The notes below the pieces were generated by a model. The model saw only the letters and a list, made by a program, of their open reading frames with translations. It was not told where the DNA came from and searched no databases. The translations under genes and the position numbers were made by a program. A DNA stretch of 64,000 nt from Chloroflexota bacterium (GTDB lineage: Bacteria; Chloroflexota; UBA6077; FW602-bin22; CADDYW01), in NCBI GenBank assembly GCA_902810745.1, contig CADDYW010000001.1, forward strand, positions 1-64,000, given 5' to 3'. This document shows, piece by piece, positions 31,573 to 39,673 of the stretch (positions are counted from its first letter, which is position 1; the number at the start of each line of letters is the position of its first letter).

Positions 31573-32664
31573 TCAATCGAATCGTACAATCAACGACTCG
31601 AGTGGGAGCCGCTCCCGCCGGACCGGGTCCCGTGCCGCGTAGCCCACCGTGAGGAGCGCGTGCGGCTCGAGGTCCGAGTCAAGCCCAAGCGCCGCGCGCA
31701 CGGTGTCAGAGCAAAATAGCGGCGCGCACATCCAGCCCGCGTCGAGGCCAAGCTGGTAGGCAGCGAGCAAGAGGTTTTGCGCGGCCGCGCCCAGGCTCTG
31801 CACAGCCATGGTACGTTCTGCTTCCTGCCGCACGGGATCCGGATAGCGATCCAGGTCGACCAGGTAGAGACAGAGAACGATACACGCCGGCGCTTCGAGG
31901 ATACGCTGGCGAGATCGAAGCTTTCGCCTGGCGATGATCTCGGGCGCCTCCCCGTCGAGCGCAAGCTGGCGCTCCCATTCGTCGCCCATGGCGTCGGCCA
32001 GCTTGAGCTTGAGGTCTGGACGGGTCACGACGACGAATCGCCACGGCATCCGGCCGTGGGGCGAGGGTGCCCAGCGCGCGGCTTCGAGCAGACGTTGGAT
32101 CAGGGCGGGAGGCACCGCGTCCGGCCGAAACGCTCGAACCGACCGGCGGCCGCGAATGATGGCATCGAAGTCGAGGTTCCGGACCAGAGATGCCTGCCTC
32201 CAGTCGAAGAAACCTGGCGCCGATGACCAGACGTGCGACGCGTATGGCACGATGCGAATGAGCGGATTCCGGTCGATTGCCATCGCTTCGTACTGAGGAT
32301 ACTTCTCCCGCAGAAGAGTAATCACGTCCCGGTGACGCTGATCATCGGGGTCCAGCAGGTCTGCCAGCCCACGGACTAGGACATAGGCTAACCGACTCCA
32401 ATCCTCGGCATAGTCGTCGACGAGGAAGGCGACGTCAGGATGGTCGATCAGATTGCGGACGCGCCGAAGGCGGAGTGGCGACACGCGCTTGGGCTTCTCG
32501 TCGAGGGGGATGTAGATCGCGCTACCGTCGACGACGTAGCAGACCGGCACCAGGTGCGGCCGTCCGCGATCATCGACCGTGGCGAGATGGGCGAGGCGGC
32601 GACTAGCCAGGTATTGCCACGTACTCGGCGCCACGGACGCCGGGACAGACATGCTCTCGGCCAT
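31573..32664 (-). CDS. PPOX-type and nitroreductase fusion, probably F420-linked
   Basis: 363 aa made of two flavin-type domains. Residues of about 10-145 resemble the split-barrel PPOX proteins thought to use F420 (Rv0121-like): LASRRLAHLATVDDRGRPHLVPVCYVVDG. Residues of about 165-363 form a nitroreductase domain (IIRGRRSVRAFRPDAVP and RWAPSPHGRMPWRFVVV), similar to the C-terminal domain of FbiB, the mycobacterial F420 maturation enzyme. The start ATG overlaps the folC stop (TGATG), so the pair is coupled. This suggests a folate/F420 glutamylation theme, since FolC-like and FbiB-type activities both concern glutamate tails. The link is inference. Confidence 0.75.
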   Translation of the reverse strand: MAESMSVPASVAPSTWQYLASRRLAHLATVDDRGRPHLVPVCYVVDGSAIYIPLDEKPKRVSPLRLRRVRNLIDHPDVAFLVDDYAEDWSRLAYVLVRGLADLLDPDDQRHRDVITLLREKYPQYEAMAIDRNPLIRIVPYASHVWSSAPGFFDWRQASLVRNLDFDAIIRGRRSVRAFRPDAVPPALIQRLLEAARWAPSPHGRMPWRFVVVTRPDLKLKLADAMGDEWERQLALDGEAPEIIARRKLRSRQRILEAPACIVLCLYLVDLDRYPDPVRQEAERTMAVQSLGAAAQNLLLAAYQLGLDAGWMCAPLFCSDTVRAALGLDSDLEPHALLTVGYAARDPVRRERLPLESLIVRFD

Positions 32665-33962
32665 CAGCGCTTCACGAGCCAGGGACGTACCGTCCCGACG
32701 AGATAGAGCGAGCCGGTGACGCAGATCAGATCCGTCGGCCCGGCCATGCCCAGGGCACGCTGGACCGCACAGTAAGGATCGGCGTCGACGTGCTGCTCCA
32801 GGTCGGGTCGCAGCCGGGCGCACAGCCTCGCAACGGCCGCCGGGTCGAGCGCCTGGCCCTGCCCATAGTCCGTGTCGCTGTCGAAACGGGTAAGAATGAC
32901 CCGCCGCAGCAGAGGGAGAATCGCCGCGAGCGTCGCCTCGAGATCGTGACCCCGTTTGAAGGCCAGCACGGCGGTAATCGAACGACCAGCGTACAGCGAT
33001 GCAAGTGCCTCCGCCAGTGCGGTCATCTTCGCCGGGTTGTGCGCGCCATCCAGCAGCACGAGAGGATCACGCGCGGCCACCTCCAGCCGTCCGGGAACCT
33101 CGACCGTCGCCAGGCCACGACGTATCGCCTCGTCCGGTGCGTCGAATCCGGATTCGCCCAGCGCGTCGACGGCGGCGACGGCCAGTGCCGCGTTCGCCAC
33201 CTGATGGGCGCCACGCGGTCGGAGGCTCAGATCGGCCAGCCGCCGCCGGGGAATCTGAAGGTCAAAAGAGCTGCCATCGGGTCCCAGGGCGCTGATCGTA
33301 TACTGAATCTCGCGGCCAACCTGCCACAGCGGCGCGTGAACGTCTGCACATCGCTGCTCGACGATTGCTCTGACCGATGGCTGCACCGCACCACTGATCG
33401 CCGGCACGCCGGGTTTCATAATCCCAACTTTGTCCCGCGCGATCTTCTCCACGGTGTCGCCTAGCACCTCGGTGTGATCGAGGTCGACATTGGTCAGCAC
33501 GGCAACCCGAGGTGATACGACGTTCGTTCCGTCGTAGGTTCCGCCCAGACCAACCTCCACGACCGCGACGTCGACGCGCTCGCGACGAAAATACTCGAAA
33601 GCAACGGCGACGGTCAGCTCATACCACGTAGGATTGACTCGCCGCGCGGCCGGTGCCACCACTTGAATCAGATCGATCAGTTGGTCCGACGGAATCGACA
33701 TCCCATCAATCACAAAGCGCTCCTCGACACGTTCGAGGTGAGGCTTGACGTGAAGACCGACGTGATAGCCGGCCTCCCGAAGAATGGCAGCCGCGATGGT
33801 TGCCGTCGATCCCTTGCCGGACGTTCCACCGATGTGGAGGACGTCGAGGTGGGCCTCCGGGTTGCCAATCTCGGCGAGCAGTCGCCGCATGCGTTCCAGC
33901 GTGGGCTTCTCGCCGGGACGGGATGGTACCGCCAGCTTCCAGAGTAGCTCGTCGGCGGTCAC
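32664..33962 (-). CDS. folC: Folylpolyglutamate synthase/dihydrofolate synthase
   Basis: 432 aa Mur-ligase-fold enzyme adding glutamate to folates. The P-loop is GTSGKGST (residues 46-53). A VDVAVVEVGLGGTYDGTNVV segment (folate loop and metal site) and LLDGAHNPAKM in the C-terminal domain are typical of FolC. The start is GTG 33962 with AGGAGG eight bases upstream; a frame extending to 34004 lacks such a site. The stop overlaps the start of the PPOX-nitroreductase gene. Confidence 0.93.
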   Translation of the reverse strand: MTADELLWKLAVPSRPGEKPTLERMRRLLAEIGNPEAHLDVLHIGGTSGKGSTATIAAAILREAGYHVGLHVKPHLERVEERFVIDGMSIPSDQLIDLIQVVAPAARRVNPTWYELTVAVAFEYFRRERVDVAVVEVGLGGTYDGTNVVSPRVAVLTNVDLDHTEVLGDTVEKIARDKVGIMKPGVPAISGAVQPSVRAIVEQRCADVHAPLWQVGREIQYTISALGPDGSSFDLQIPRRRLADLSLRPRGAHQVANAALAVAAVDALGESGFDAPDEAIRRGLATVEVPGRLEVAARDPLVLLDGAHNPAKMTALAEALASLYAGRSITAVLAFKRGHDLEATLAAILPLLRRVILTRFDSDTDYGQGQALDPAAVARLCARLRPDLEQHVDADPYCAVQRALGMAGPTDLICVTGSLYLVGTVRPWLVKR

Positions 33963-34084
33963 CGCTTGACCTCCTGGCGGACACGTTGCGCCGCGTGGGG
34001 ACACGGACGAGCAAGCCGAGCGGCGTCGCCTCGCCGAATCGTCGCAATCATCTCAACAGTCCCGTCGTGCAGATCCTCGATGGG

Positions 34085-34090
34085 ATTATA
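34085..34090 (-). promoter_or_regulatory. Possible folC promoter -10
   Basis: Minus-strand TATAAT (34090-34085) about 120 bases before folC. No good -35 is seen. Confidence 0.3.
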
Positions 34091-34218
34091 CTGGAGCGCC
34101 GTCGGACACGATACCACCTGCCGCGACGAGACGGCGCGACGAAGAATGTCCCGCGCGGTTTGACGCGGCGGTCGTGACGCGTGTACGCTTCCCTTCGAGT
34201 CCGGCGACGAGTACAGGT

Positions 34219-35310
34219 ATGGAGCAGGAGCGAGCACACCCGGATCACGACGACGCGCGCTGGATCACCCCCGCGACGGCCGAAGAGGCAGTTCACGTTT
34301 TCGTCGACGTATGGTCTCAGGGGCGGCCGACGGCGGTGGGTGACGCTCGAAGGATGCATTCCCCGCCACCAGATCTAACCTTGATCTCGACGGAGCGTCT
34401 CAATCGGATTCTTCACGTCGATCGTGAGAATGGTGCAATCGTCCTGGAAGCGGGGACCACGATTGACGACGTTCGCACCACGACCAGTCGCGTTGGCCTC
34501 TGGTGCCCGGCCCTGCGCTGGCTACCGGGACGGACGAGCATCGGCGCGGCCGTCACCGGAGGGCACGGGCGTCGCGGACGCCGGTACGGATCGGTTCCCG
34601 ATTATATCCTCGGGATGCGCTTCATCTGCCCGGAAGCAGGTCTCGTCCGCCACGGCGGGATGACGATCAAGAACGCGACGGGGTACAACCTGAGCGCAGC
34701 CGTCGCGGGGTCGCGTGGCACTCTCGGAGTCGTCGTCGAAGTTATCCTGCGACTGGTGCCGATTCCCCCCGCCCGCCTGGTCCGTCGCGTGGACTTCGCG
34801 TCGGCGGATGAGGCCCTCGCCGCGACGCGCACGCTCGCCGACGTGACGCTCGGAGTCGACGCGCTCGAGCTGGCCAGCAGTTTGCCAGACGGCACCGGCC
34901 AGCTTCTCCTCGAGATCGAGGACGCGGCGACGACCGTAGCGCAGCGACGGCTCGCAACTCTGATCGAACGCGCTGCCTCTCTGGGCGGTTGGACCGACGT
35001 CGAGACGGCGTGGCCGCCCTGTTCAACCGAGCCAGATCGCTCGGCCGCACGCGCGGCGGTCGAGCCGCGACGACTCGCGGCGGTTGGCGCCCAGATCGTA
35101 GGTGCTGCGCGTGACCGTGGCGTGAAGGGATGGCTTCTCGCCGAGGCGACCGGTGGCGCCGTGGAGCTGATTGGGGCTTCCGAGAGCCAAGCATCTATCG
35201 TCGAGATTATCCGAGGCACCCGCGCGTCGCAGGCTCCCGGCGTGGCGGGTCATCTCCATGCCGCCCTCAAAGCCGCTTTTGATCCCGCCGGCCTTCTTCA
35301 CGCGCTCTGA
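34219..35310 (+). CDS. FAD-binding oxidase subunit, GlcE-like
   Basis: 363 aa. The N-terminal half is a PCMH-type FAD-binding domain with the PGRTSIGAAVTGGHGRRG-type loop and VRHGGMTIKNATGYNLSAA, close to glycolate oxidase subunit GlcE. The C-terminal half is weakly conserved and ends AAFDPAGLLHAL, the family ending (FDPxGxLxPG). GlcD and GlcF genes are not adjacent, which is unusual. I chose ATG 34219; the frame continues upstream to 34174 without a better ribosome site. Confidence 0.8.
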   Translation: MEQERAHPDHDDARWITPATAEEAVHVFVDVWSQGRPTAVGDARRMHSPPPDLTLISTERLNRILHVDRENGAIVLEAGTTIDDVRTTTSRVGLWCPALRWLPGRTSIGAAVTGGHGRRGRRYGSVPDYILGMRFICPEAGLVRHGGMTIKNATGYNLSAAVAGSRGTLGVVVEVILRLVPIPPARLVRRVDFASADEALAATRTLADVTLGVDALELASSLPDGTGQLLLEIEDAATTVAQRRLATLIERAASLGGWTDVETAWPPCSTEPDRSAARAAVEPRRLAAVGAQIVGAARDRGVKGWLLAEATGGAVELIGASESQASIVEIIRGTRASQAPGVAGHLHAALKAAFDPAGLLHAL

Positions 35311-35401
35311 CGGTCGCTCGACACGGGGTCGCAAGTGGGCCGATCCTACACCGGCAGCCGCTTCCGCCATCAGGTACAACCGACTTCCAATGCGTTCTTC
35401 C

Positions 35402-35429
35402 TTGACTTCTCCCCGGGGCAGACTAGAAT
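35402..35429 (+). promoter_or_regulatory. dcw cluster promoter
   Basis: TTGACT (35402-35407), 16-base spacer, TAGAAT (35424-35429), followed by AAGGAG (35440-35445) and the rsmH TTG start. Confidence 0.65.
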
Positions 35430-35451
35430 TTTGGTAGACAAGGAGCCAGGT

Positions 35452-36393
35452 TTGCGCGCCGCCGATCACGTACCCGTGTTGCTTGACGAGACGGTGGATC
35501 TGCTCCAGCCGCGCGCAGGCGGTACCTACGTGGATGGAACAGTCGGCGGTGGCGGGCACGCCGAAGCGATCCTGGAGCGTTCGTCCCCGGATGGACGGCT
35601 TCTCGGGCTGGATCTAGACCCGGAAGCATTGGACCGAGCAGCTGAACGGCTGAGACGCTTTGGCGATCGGGTCACCCTCGTCCACGAGAGTTTCGCCGAT
35701 CTCGAGCGAGTCGTTCGCTGGAACGGGTTCGCACCGGCCGACGGTATCCTGCTTGATCTGGGCCTCTCGTCATTCCAGCTAGAACATCCGAAGCGCGGCT
35801 TCGGGTTCCGGGTCGAAGCTCCACTGGATATGCGATTCAACCCACTTCAGCAGACACCGACCGCCCGTGATCTCGTCAATAAGCTCGATGCGCGGGAGCT
35901 TGCCGATCTGCTCCGACGATATGGCGAAGAACCACTTGCCAAGCCGATCGCCCGAGCGATCGTCACACGACGACAACGACGGCCGATCGAAACGACCGCC
36001 GAGCTCGCTCGCATCGTCGAGAGCGTCGCCGGGCGCGCTCGGGGCAAAATTCATCCGGCAACGCGGACCTTCCAGGCTCTGCGCATCGCCGTGAATCGCG
36101 AGCTGGACGCGCTGGAGCGCGCGCTTCCTCAGGCAATCGAGGTTCTTGGTCCCGGGGGGCGGCTCGCGGTGATCTCATTCCATTCACTCGAGGACCGCAT
36201 CGTGAAACGGTTCTTCGTCGACCAGGCCGCGACCTGCGTGTGCCCGCCCGGGCTTCCGGTGTGTGTCTGCGGTCGCAAACCAACGATTCGGATCCTGACA
36301 CGAAGAGCAGTTCGGCCCACGCCGCGAGAGGTCGCCGAAAACCCTCGTAGCCGGAGCGCGATCCTGCGCTGCGCAGAGCGACTGGCCGGATGA
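35452..36393 (+). CDS. rsmH: 16S rRNA (cytosine-1402-N4)-methyltransferase
   Basis: RsmH (MraW), 313 aa. The SAM-binding motif YVDGTVGGGGHAEAIL lies near residue 25, and LLDLGLSSFQLEHPKRGF and ISFHSLEDRIVK are family hallmarks. The TTG start is six bases after AAGGAG; an upstream open extension to 35335 is not supported. It is the first gene of the dcw cluster. mraZ, which usually precedes it, is absent. Confidence 0.95.
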   Translation: MRAADHVPVLLDETVDLLQPRAGGTYVDGTVGGGGHAEAILERSSPDGRLLGLDLDPEALDRAAERLRRFGDRVTLVHESFADLERVVRWNGFAPADGILLDLGLSSFQLEHPKRGFGFRVEAPLDMRFNPLQQTPTARDLVNKLDARELADLLRRYGEEPLAKPIARAIVTRRQRRPIETTAELARIVESVAGRARGKIHPATRTFQALRIAVNRELDALERALPQAIEVLGPGGRLAVISFHSLEDRIVKRFFVDQAATCVCPPGLPVCVCGRKPTIRILTRRAVRPTPREVAENPRSRSAILRCAERLAG

Positions 36394-36409
36394 GCACGAG
36401 GTGGCGTGA

Positions 36410-36871
36410 CTGGAGGTTATTCCGATCGAACACGTCATTACTCGCCAGGGCGTTCTGCCGCGGATTCCTCGGAGAGTCTGGCTGATTCCCGCGTTCCTGT
36501 CCGCGGCGGTGCTCAGCCTGGTCTACCTCAGTCAGACGAGTGATATCGCCGCCAGTGGCTACGATATCGCGAGCCTTCAGGCGCAGAGGGAAGTCCTGGA
36601 GATGCAGAACGAGCAGCTTCGTTTCCAGGTCGCGCAGCTCCAATCACTCGATCGTATTGATCGCGAGGCGTCGAGCCGGCTACACATGGGTCCGCCGGAG
36701 CGAGAGATCTTCATCTCTGCTCCACCCGTCGAGGTTGCGACGCCGAGACCGTCGCCAACTCCTGTTGATCGTCGTCCGGAACAGCGTCTCGAGTCACCCT
36801 GGCAGCTGGTGCAGGATGATATCCGTGCGTTCCGGACGTATCTCGCATCCAGGTGCGGCATCGGATGCTGA
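36410..36871 (+). CDS. ftsL: FtsL/DivIC-like septum protein with non-canonical start
   Basis: About 153 aa (148 if ATC 36425 is used). A single membrane span (RVWLIPAFLSAAVLSLVYL) is followed by a short coiled coil (IASLQAQREVLEMQNEQLRFQVAQLQSLDRI) and a Pro-rich tail. The location between rsmH and ftsI is the ftsL position, and this topology fits. The in-frame stop at 36407 and the first usual start (GTG 36509, inside the membrane span) bracket a region with no ATG/GTG/TTG. Candidates are CTG 36410 (GAGG eight bases before) and ATC 36425 (GGAGG eight bases before). In another frame an ATG at 36390 overlaps the rsmH stop and opens a 31-codon frame ending at 36485, so an indel is also possible. 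Confidence 0.72.
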   Translation: MEVIPIEHVITRQGVLPRIPRRVWLIPAFLSAAVLSLVYLSQTSDIAASGYDIASLQAQREVLEMQNEQLRFQVAQLQSLDRIDREASSRLHMGPPEREIFISAPPVEVATPRPSPTPVDRRPEQRLESPWQLVQDDIRAFRTYLASRCGIGC

Positions 36872-36887
36872 AAGCCGTTGCTGTGCA

Positions 36888-38648
36888 ATGAGATCTGGAC
36901 GGTCTCCCCTCGACATCGACCCGAGCTACCTCGAGACGCGGCGCTGGCGCGTGTACGTGCTCGTCGCGGTCTTTGCCACGTTTTGTGGCGTGCTGACCGC
37001 GCGGCTAATCTTCATCCAGGCGCTGCAGAGTGCTCACTTTCGCTCGATGGCAACAGAAGAGCACTGGCGACGAACAGTGCTCCCGCCGCGACGCGGCGAT
37101 ATTCTCGACAGTAACGGGGTCCCCCTCGCGACCAGTGTCCCCTTCCAGTCGCTGTACGCGGCGACCTCCGAGATCAGGAACACTGAACGCGTCGCCGCGG
37201 CCCTGGCACCCCTTCTTGATGAATCTCCTGCCTTGCTCGGGGCGAAGCTATCGGCGAAACAGCTCGCGCCAGTACTGATCAAGCGGTGGCTTCCTGACGA
37301 CGTGGCTTCCAGGGTCAGCAAGCTTGGCTTCGACGGACTGTTTCTGCAGATCGAGCCGCGGCGTGTCTATCCCCAGGGCACCCTTGCCGCGCAGCTACTC
37401 GGAGTGGTAGGCGTCGATAACAATGGCTTGAGCGGGCTCGAGCTTGAGTTCAACTCGGACATCGCGGGCAAGCCCGGGGAGCTCGTCGCCGAGCGGGATA
37501 CGGCGGGGGACGCAATCGCGCTCGGGCCACACCAGTACACGCCTCCGGTCGATGGATCCACGATCACGCTGACGGTCGACCGCTACGTGGAATGGGTCGC
37601 CGAGCGCGAGCTCCAGGCGGCAATTCGCCAATACGGCGCCCGCGGTGGTAGTATTGTCATCCTCGATCCGCGAACCGGCGCCGTCCTCGCGATGGCCGGC
37701 GCGCCAAGCTTTCGTCCGGACGACCCCAACCTGTACAGCGAGGAGAACATCGCTCACTACAATATTCCGGGCGTCTCCAGCGCCTACGAGCCTGGCTCAA
37801 TCTTCAAGGTCATCACGATGGCGGCAGCGCTCGATACGGGGACCGTGGCGCCAGATACCGCGTTTGTCGACCCCGGCGTTTTCACGTATGATGGCGGAAC
37901 CATTCACAATGCGAGCCCGCGCCCCCTCGGACTCGAGACGATGACCCAGACGCTCATCTATTCATCCAACGTCGGTGCAAGCTGGGCCGCCGCTCGCGTG
38001 GGTGCCACGAATTTCTATCGGTACGTCCAGGCGTTTGGATTCGGCAAGCCAACCGGCATCGAGCTTCCTGGCGAGGCGAATGGCACGGTGCGCCTGCCTT
38101 CTGACCCGGTCTGGTTTCCCTTCGATCTGGTGACGAACGCGTTTGGTCAGGGAATTTCAGTCACACCGCTCCAGATGGCAGTCGCCGTCGCCGCGATCGC
38201 GAATGGCGGCACTTTGCTTAAGCCGTATGTTGTTCAGAAAGTCTCCGGTCCGGACGGAACGCGCGTCTACTACCCGACTGTCCGAGGACAGGTGATCCAC
38301 CAGGAGACGGCGGCGAATCTGACGCGCATGCTGGTCGCGGTCGTGGACGATCCGAAAAACACCCCAGCCAGCGCGGCACGGGTTCCGGGATACTCCATCG
38401 CGGGAAAGCCCGGCACCGCCGAGGTCCCGGGGGATAACGGATACAGTAAGACCGACACGATCGCCTCGTTCGTCGGGTACGCGCCGGCCGAGGCCCCGCG
38501 CTTTGTCATCGTGGTTCGCATTGACGGGCCCAGGGAACCTCAGGGGAGTGATGCGGCCGCGGCGCGAGTCTTTGGCGCAATTGCCCGGCAGCTGTTACAG
38601 TACTATCAGATACCACCGAACCGGCCAGATGGTGAAAATGGTACGTAA
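36888..38648 (+). CDS. ftsI: Peptidoglycan D,D-transpeptidase FtsI (PBP3-type)
   Basis: 586 aa, class B penicillin-binding protein that crosslinks septal peptidoglycan. A membrane anchor spans about residues 21-43, a dimerisation domain follows, and the transpeptidase domain has S304-I-F-K307 (SxxK), S359-S-N361 (SxN) and K507-P-G-T510 (KxGT). ATG 36888 is the start that gives the normal short cytoplasmic N terminus; the open frame extends much further up within ftsL and is not coding there. No C-terminal PASTA repeats are present. It sits 16 bases after the ftsL-like gene. Confidence 0.95.
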   Translation: MRSGRSPLDIDPSYLETRRWRVYVLVAVFATFCGVLTARLIFIQALQSAHFRSMATEEHWRRTVLPPRRGDILDSNGVPLATSVPFQSLYAATSEIRNTERVAAALAPLLDESPALLGAKLSAKQLAPVLIKRWLPDDVASRVSKLGFDGLFLQIEPRRVYPQGTLAAQLLGVVGVDNNGLSGLELEFNSDIAGKPGELVAERDTAGDAIALGPHQYTPPVDGSTITLTVDRYVEWVAERELQAAIRQYGARGGSIVILDPRTGAVLAMAGAPSFRPDDPNLYSEENIAHYNIPGVSSAYEPGSIFKVITMAAALDTGTVAPDTAFVDPGVFTYDGGTIHNASPRPLGLETMTQTLIYSSNVGASWAAARVGATNFYRYVQAFGFGKPTGIELPGEANGTVRLPSDPVWFPFDLVTNAFGQGISVTPLQMAVAVAAIANGGTLLKPYVVQKVSGPDGTRVYYPTVRGQVIHQETAANLTRMLVAVVDDPKNTPASAARVPGYSIAGKPGTAEVPGDNGYSKTDTIASFVGYAPAEAPRFVIVVRIDGPREPQGSDAAAARVFGAIARQLLQYYQIPPNRPDGENGT

Positions 38649-38716
38649 GTTGCGCACGCTCGAATGATCGGTTGTGAGGCGTTCGTGAAAAGCTCCGCTG
38701 ATGACAGAGAGAACCG

Positions 38717-39673
38717 ATGAGTGCTGCCTTCATTATTGGCCTGGTGCCGCTCAGCTTCCTCATCGGGATGCTGTGGGCACCACCGTTCATTCGGCTGCTG
38801 CGTCGGGTGAAGTTCGGCAAGCAGATCCGCCTTGAAGGTCCGGCCAGCCATCAGGCGAAGGCGGGAACGCCGACGCTGGGCGGATGGTTGTTCATCCTGA
38901 CGTCGGCCGTCATCTCCGTCGCGATCGCGCCCGATCGTCTTTCCGTGGCGCCGCCGATCGTCGCGATGCTCGCGTTCGGCACCGTCGGTGCGCTCGATGA
39001 CTACGCGAATATGAAGAGCAAGGAAGGTGTCGGTTTTCGTGTTCGCCACAAGTTCGTATGGCACGGATTGATGGCGCTCGCGCTGGCGTGGTGGCTTTTC
39101 CAGACGCCTGCGCTGCGGGTACAGCGCTTTCCCGCCGGGCTGACGCTCGATCTTGGCTGGGCCTTCATTCCATTCGCCGCGTTTGCAATCTTTAGCTGCA
39201 CGGCAGGCGTGAACGAGATCGATGGCCTGGATGGCCTCGCCGGTGGAACGTCGCTCGCCGCGTACGCGAGCTACCTCGGGCTGGCGCTCTCGGCACACCT
39301 GCAGGCGCCCGCGATCGTCGCGGCGACGGTGATCGGCTCGCTCCTCGCCTATCTCTGGTTCAATGTCAACCCGGCACGCGTGTTCATGGGAGACACCGGC
39401 GCCCTCGCGCTCGGGGCCGGTCTGGCGGTCCTGGCGTTCCAGACGCGCTGGGCACTTCTGCTGCCGATCATTGGCATCGTTTTCGTCATGGAGCTTCTCT
39501 CGGTGATCTTGCAGGTTGGTTACTTCAAGCTTACAGGCGGGCGTCGTCTCTTCCGGATGACGCCGATTCATCACCACTTCGAGCTGGGTGGTGCCTCCGA
39601 ACCACTCATCGTCTCTCGATTCTGGATCGCCGCGGCGGTCGCGGCAGCCGTGGGGCTGGCACTGGGATTCTAA
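38717..39673 (+). CDS. mraY: Phospho-N-acetylmuramoyl-pentapeptide transferase
   Basis: MraY, 318 aa with about 10 membrane spans, transfers phospho-MurNAc-pentapeptide to undecaprenyl phosphate, giving lipid I. Hallmarks are HQAKAGTPTLGG (residue 50 onward), a DDYANMK segment, NEIDGLDGLAGGTS and MTPIHHHFELGG near the C terminus. It follows ftsI by 68 bases; murE and murF, which usually lie between them, are not here. The stop overlaps the murD start (TAATG). Confidence 0.95.
   Translation: MSAAFIIGLVPLSFLIGMLWAPPFIRLLRRVKFGKQIRLEGPASHQAKAGTPTLGGWLFILTSAVISVAIAPDRLSVAPPIVAMLAFGTVGALDDYANMKSKEGVGFRVRHKFVWHGLMALALAWWLFQTPALRVQRFPAGLTLDLGWAFIPFAAFAIFSCTAGVNEIDGLDGLAGGTSLAAYASYLGLALSAHLQAPAIVAATVIGSLLAYLWFNVNPARVFMGDTGALALGAGLAVLAFQTRWALLLPIIGIVFVMELLSVILQVGYFKLTGGRRLFRMTPIHHHFELGGASEPLIVSRFWIAAAVAAAVGLALGF

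Noticed and set aside
34174-34218. Peptide MTRVRFPSSPAT that resembles a translated tRNA 3' end
   Set aside because: The T-stem does not pair (TTCCC with CCGGC) and no cloverleaf can be drawn, so I do not call a tRNA.
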